DNA from: Acanthosepion esculentum | Lineage: Eukaryota; Mollusca; Cephalopoda; Sepiida; Sepiidae | Reading direction: 5' to 3' | NCBI GenBank assembly: GCA_964036315.1 | Contig: CAXIWW010000817.1 | Coordinates: 1,585,501-1,649,500, forward strand | DNA length: 64,000 nt | The notes under the pieces: generated by a model | What the model saw: the letters and a program-made list of their open reading frames with translations, nothing else | What the model was told of the DNA's origin: nothing | Database searches by the model: none | Position numbers and translations under genes: made by a program | Shown here: positions 59,001-64,000 of the stretch, piece after piece | Layout: every line of letters begins with the position of its first letter | Position numbering within the stretch: the stretch's first letter is position 1

Positions 59001-62000
59001 TAAGGCTGTTGTCACAAAAAAGCCCGACGTATTCGGCTTGTAGCAGGCTGAGATTGATTGTAAGGCAGTTTTTAAAAAAGAGACAGGAGATGTTGTTTTG
59101 TAGGAGTCTGAGATTGCTTTTAAGGCAGTTTTCACAAAAGAGACAAGAGAAGTCGGTTCGTAGACGACTGGGCTTGCTTGTAAGTCAATACGCACAAAAA
59201 GCCAGGAGAATTCATATTGCTGCAGCCTGAGAATGCTTGTAAGGCAGATACCACAAATGAGCCAGGAGAAATCGGTTCGTAGCAGCCGGGGATTGCTTGT
59301 AAGGCAATTAGCACAAAAAATCAGGAGAATTGGACTAACGGCAGCCTGAGATTGCTTGTAAAGCAGTTGTGACAAAAGAGCCAGGATATGTCGATTTGTA
59401 GCAGCCTGAGATTGCTTGTAAGGCAGTTACCACAAAAGAGCCAGGAGAAATCGCATTTAGCCGCCTGGGATTGCTTTTAAGGCAATTGGCACAAAAAGTC
59501 AGGAGAACTGTGCTGGCGGCAGACTGGGATTGCTTGTAAGGCAGTTGTCACAAATGAGAAGGAGATGACGATTTGTAGCAGCCTGATATTTCTTGCAATG
59601 CAATTTCACAAATGAGCCAGGCGTATTCGGCTTGTAGCGGCCTGAGATTGCTTGTAAGGCAGTTTCACAAAAGAGAGAGGAGATGTCGTCTTGTAGCAAC
59701 CTGATATTACTTGTAAGGCAGTTTTCACAAAAGAGCCAAGAGAAGTCGTCTCATAGCAGCCTGACATTTCTTGTAAGGCAGTTGCCACAAAAGGGCCAGG
59801 AGAAAACGGCTCGTAGTCGCCTGGGATTGCTTGTAAGACAATTCGCACAAAAAGCCAAAGGAATTCATATTGCTGCAGCCTGAGAATGCTTGTAAGGTAG
59901 TTGTAACAAAAGAGCCAGCATATGTCGATTTGTAGCGGCCTGAGATTCTTGTAAGGCAGTTTCACAAAAGAGCCATGCGTATTCGGCTTGTAGCAGGCTG
60001 AGATTGCTTGTAAGGCAGTTTTAAAAAAAGAGACAGGAGATGTCGTTTCTAGCAGCCTGAGATTGCTTTTAAGGCAGATTTCACAAAAGAGACAAGAGAA
60101 GTCGGTTCGTAGACGCCTGGGATTGCTTGTAAGGCAAATTGCACAAAAGAGCCAGGAGAATTCGGCTTGCAGCAGCCTGAGATTGCTTGTTTTGCAGTTG
60201 TCACAAATGAGCCATGATATGTCGATTTGTAGCAGCCTGACATTGCTTGTAAGGCAGGTGTCACAAAAGTGCCAGGAGAATTCGGCTTGTAGGAGCATGA
60301 GATTTATTGTAAGGCAGTTGCCACAAAAGGGCCAGGAGAAATCGGCTCGTAGCCGCCTCTGTTTGCTTGTAAGGTAGTTGCCACAAATGAGTCAGGAGAA
60401 ATCGGCTCGTAGCTGCCTGGTATTTCTTGTAAGGAAATTGGCAATAAAATCTTGGAGAATTGGGATTGCTGCAGCCTGAGATTGTTTTTAAGACAGTTGT
60501 CACAATAGAACCAGGAGAATTCGGCTTGTAGCAGCCTGAGATTGCCTGTAAGGCAGTTACCACAAAAGAGCCAGGAGAAATCAGCATGTAGCCGCCTGGG
60601 ATTGCTTTTAAGGCAATTGGCACAAAACGTCAGGAGAACTGTCCTGGCTGCAGCCTGAGATTGCTTGTAAGGCAGTTTTCACAAAAGAGACAGGAGATGT
60701 CGATTTGTAGCGGCCTGAGATTGATTGCAAGGCAGTTTCACAAAAGAGCCAGGCGTATTCGGCTTGTATCAGCCTGAGATTGCTTGTACGTCAGTTTAAC
60801 AAAAGAGACAGGAGATGTCGTTTTGTAGCAGCTTGATATTACTTGTAAGGCAGTTGTCACAAATGAGACAGGAGATGTCGATTTGTAGCGGCCTGATATT
60901 AATTGTAAGGCAGTTTTCACAAAAGAGCAAGGGAAGTCGGCTCGTAGCAGCCTGACATTGCTTGTAAGGCAGTTTTCACAAAAGAGCCATGAGAAGTCGG
61001 CTCGTAGCAGCCTGACATTGCTTGTAAGGCAGTTTTCACAAAAGCGCCAGGAGAATTCGGCTTGTAGCAGCCTGAGATTTCTTGTAAGGCAGTTGCCACA
61101 AAAGACCCAGGAGAAGTCGGCTCGTAGCAGCCTGACATTGCTTGTAAGGCAGTTTTCACAAAAGAGCCAAGAGAAGACGGCTCGTAGCAGCCTGACATTG
61201 CTTGTAAGGCAGTTGTCACAAAAGCGCCAGGAGAATTCGGCTTGTAGCAGCCTGAGATTACTTGTAAGGCAGTTGCCACAAAAGAGCCAGGAGAAATCGG
61301 CTCGTAGCAGACTGGGATTGCTTGTAATTCAATTGGCACAAAAAGTCAGGAGAATTGGACTAGCGGCAGCCTGAGATTGCTTGTAAGGCAGTTTCACAAA
61401 AGAGCCAGGCGTATTCGGCTTGGAGCAGGCTGAGATTGATTGTAAGGCAGTTTTTAAAAAAGAGACAAATGATGTCGATTTGTAGCAATCAAAGATTGCT
61501 TTTAAGGCAGTTTTTAAAAAACGGACAAGAGAAGTTGCCTCGTAGACGCCTGTGATTGCTTGTAAGGCAATTTGCACAAAAGAGCCAGGAGAATTCGGCT
61601 TGCTGGACCATGAGATTGCTTGTAAGGCAGTTGCCACAAATGAGAGAGGAGAAATCGGCTCGTAGCTGCCTGGGATTGGTTGTAAGGCAATTGGCACAAA
61701 AAGCCAGGAGACTTGGGATTGCTGCAGCCTGAGATTGCTTGTTAGGGAGTTGTCACAATAGAACCAGGAGAAGTCGGCTTGTAGCAGCCTGAGATTGCTT
61801 GTAAGGCAGTTTTCACAAAAGAGACAGGAGATGTCGATTTGTAGCGGCCTGATATTACTTGTAAGGCAGCTTTCACAAAAGAGCCAAGAGAAGTCGGCTG
61901 GTAGCAACCTGACATTGCTTGTAAGGCAGTTGTCACAAAAGCGCAAGGCGAATTCGGCTTGTAGCAGCCTGAGATTACTTGTAAGGCAGTTTCACAAAAG

Positions 62001-62518
62001 AGCCAAGAGAAGTCGGCTCGTAGCAGCCTGACATTTCTTGTAAGGCAGTTGTCACAAAAGCGCAATGAGAATTCGGCTTGTGTCAGCCTGAGATTTCTTG
62101 TAAGGCAATTGCCATAAAAGGGCCACGAGAAATCGGCTCGTAGCCGCCTGGGATTGCTTGTAAGGCAATTCGCACCAAAGCCAGGATAATTCATATTACT
62201 GAAGCCTGAGATTGCTTGTAAGGCAGTTGTAACAAAAGAGCCAGCATATGTCGATTTGTAGAGGCCTGAGATTGCTTGAAAGGCAGTTTCACAAAATAGC
62301 CAGGCGTATTCGGCTTGTAGCTGGCTGATATTGATTGTAAGGCAGTTTTTAAAAAAGAGACAAAAGATGTCGTTTTGTAGCAGCCTGAGATTGCTTTTAA
62401 GGCAATTTTCACAAAAGAGACAAGAGAAGTCGGCTCGTAGACGCCTGGGATTGCTTGTAAGGCAATTTTCACAAAAGAGTCAGGAGAATTCGGCATGCAG
62501 CAGCCTGAGATTGCTGAT
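59001..62518 (-). repeat. Satellite family B array, - orientation (right)
   Basis: 60-bp B monomers in - orientation, the inverted counterpart of 3707-6275. From about 60055 to 62518 coordinates pair as x to 66225 minus x with the left arm. Roughly 950 bp between about 59090 and 60040 has no counterpart on the left. Similar sequence (gatgttgttttgtaggagtc near 59090, gatgtcgtttctagcagcc near 60040, each followed by an agacaagagaagtcggttcg monomer) flanks it, as expected for gain or loss by unequal exchange. It ends at gagattgctgatggggc, the mirror of the A/B junction at 3706. Confidence 0.95.
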
Positions 62519-64000
62519 GGGGCGGGGGTTCGTCTGCGTGGGAATTTCTGGGATTGTCTCCTGGGTGGGGGTCGTCTACGTGGGACGTTCTGGGACTGTC
62601 TCCTGGGTGGGGGGTCGTCTGCATGGGACTTTCTGGGACTGGGGGTCGTCTGCGTTGGACTTTCTGGGACTGTCTCCTGCGTGGGGGGTCGTCTGCGTGG
62701 GACTTTCTTGGACTGGGGATCGTCTGTGTGGGACTTTGTGGGACTGGGAGTCGTCTCCGTGGAACTTTCTGGGACTGTCTCCTGGGTGTGGGGTCGTCTA
62801 CGTGGGACTTTATGGGACTGTGACTCGTCTCCGTGTGACTTTCTGGGACTGCGGGTCGTCTGCGTGGGTCTTTCTGGGACTGTCTCCTGGGTGGGGGGTT
62901 GTCTGCGTGGGTCTTTCTGGGACTGTCTCCTGGGTGGGGAGTCGTCTGCGTGGGACTTTCTGAGACAGGGGTCCGTCTGGTGGGTCTTTCTGGGATTGTC
63001 TACTGGGTGGGGTGTCGTCTGCGTGGGACTTTCTGGGTCTGTCTCCTGGGTGGGGGGTCGTCTGCGTGGGACTTTCTGGGACTGGGCTCGTCTGCGTGGG
63101 ACTTTCTGGGACTGTCTCCTCGGTGGGGAGTCGTCTGCCTGGGACTTTCTGGGACTAGGGGTCGTCTGCGTGGGAATTTCTGGGTTTGTCTCCTTGGTGT
63201 GGGGCGTCTGCTTGGGACTTTCTGGGACTGTGGGTCGTCTCCGTGGGACTTTCTGGGACTGTCTCATGGGTGGGGCTCGTCTGCGTGGGACTTTCTGGGA
63301 CTGTCTCCTGGGTGGTGGGTCGTCTGCGTAGGACTTTATGGGACTGGTGGTCGTCTGCGCGGGACTTTCTGGGACTGGGGGTCGTCTGCGTGTTCCTTTC
63401 TGGGACTGTCTCCTGGTTGGGGGGTCGTCTGTATGGGACTTTCTAGGACTCGGGGTCGTCTGCGTGGATCTTTTTTGGACTCTCTCCTGGGTGGGGGGTG
63501 GTCTGCGTGGGACTTTCTGGGACTGTCTCCTGGGTGGGGAGTCGTCTGCGTGGGATTTTCTGGGACTGTCTCCTGGGTCGTGGTCGTCTGCGTGGGACTT
63601 TCTGGGACTGAAGGTCGTCTGCGTCGGACTTTCTGGGACTGTCTCCTTGGTGGGGGGTAGTTTGCGTGGGACTTTCTGGGAATGTCTCCTGGGTGGGGGG
63701 TCGTCTGCGTGGGACTTTCTGGGACTGTCACCTGGGTGGGTGTTCGTCTGCGTGGGATTTTCTGGGAATGGGGATCGTCTGCGTGGGACTTGCTGGGACA
63801 CTCTCCTGTCTGGGAGTCGTCTGCGTGGGACTTTCTGGGACTGTCTCCTGGGTGGGGGGTCGTCTGCGTGGGATATCTAGGACTGTCTCCTGGGTGGTGT
63901 GTCGTCTGCATGGGACTTTCTGGGACTGGGGGTTGTCTGCATGGGTCTTTCTGGTACAGTCTCCTGCGTGCGGTGTCGTCTGCGTGGGATTTTGTGGGAT
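62519..64000 (-). repeat. Satellite family A array, - orientation (right end)
   Basis: 31-bp and 42-43-bp A monomers in - orientation, continuing beyond the window. It is the inverted counterpart of the left A block: near B the coordinates sum to 66225, and from about 63420 outward to 64971, so the left arm has about 1.25 kb more A. The last base, 64000, pairs with left base 971. Bases 1-970 should therefore be mirrored just outside the window. Confidence 0.95.

Larger units (their letters stand above)
55918..64000 (-). repeat. Large inverted repeat, right arm (C-D-B-B-A)
   Basis: The mirror of 971-9100, separated from it by about 47 kb. Sums of paired coordinates step from 65018 (C) to 65671 (C/D junction), 65275 (D to B switch), 66225 (B and the A border) and 64971 (outer A). 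Each step is an insertion or deletion inside one repeat array: about 650 bp of C, 396 bp of D, 950 bp of B and 1254 bp of A. The match reaches the last base of the window and must continue past it. Confidence 0.9.

Noticed and set aside
1..64000. Telomere repeats, rRNA or tRNA genes, retroelement or DNA-transposon coding regions
   Set aside because: I looked for telomere-like short repeats, conserved rRNA/tRNA segments and transposase or reverse-transcriptase-like frames in both strands and found none.
971..64000. The whole inverted repeat as a simple fold-back read or assembly artefact
   Set aside because: The arms differ by scattered substitutions and by four separate array-length steps, which one read read twice would not give. 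An assembly problem is still possible and needs long-read support.

Overview
The window contains no gene I can support. All 64 kb is tandemly repeated satellite-type DNA built from four families with no visible relation to each other. Family A is GC-rich, with 31-bp and 42-43-bp monomers. Family B has a 60-bp monomer. Family C has a 73-bp monomer organised as a 219-bp three-monomer higher-order unit. Family D is an AT-rich monomer of about 393 bp. The absence of genes, multi-kilobase arrays, higher-order units, segmental duplications and inversions points to eukaryotic heterochromatin (centromeric, pericentromeric, subtelomeric or sex-chromosome type). CpG is well kept in the A, B and C consensus sequences, which fits a lightly methylated genome or recent amplification. 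I cannot name the species.

Layout (strand is monomer orientation; + is that of the first A and B arrays, of C at 8-10 kb and of D at 7 kb): A+ 1-3706; B+ 3707-6275; B- 6276-6989; D+ 6990-7783; C+ 7784-10042; C- 10043-16745; composite D 16746-17198; B+ 17199-21837; B- 21838-25180; A- 25181-33467; B- 33468-39213; D- 39214-40680; C- 40681-57888; D- 57889-58285; B+ 58286-59000; B- 59001-62518; A- 62519-64000. Every base lies in one of these blocks.

The blocks follow an adjacency rule. A touches only B, all four B/C borders carry D, and A never meets C or D. The two ends of the window are inverted copies of each other: left 971-9100 pairs with right 55918-64000 across A, B, D and part of C, with the same family-to-family junctions. 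The arms differ by point changes and by array-length steps: about 1.25 kb in A, 950 bp in B, one 393-bp unit in D and about 650 bp in C. A second inverted pair lies inside it, with B at 17.2-20.2 kb matching B at 36.9-39.2 kb. Inside the arrays are direct segmental duplications of 0.4-2.3 kb.

Many long open frames exist, the longest about 1400 codons, but they arise because the monomers lack stop codons. They run in several frames on both strands. I annotate none as a CDS. The most interesting content is structural: an ordered four-satellite mosaic with D at every B/C boundary and nested inverted duplications.
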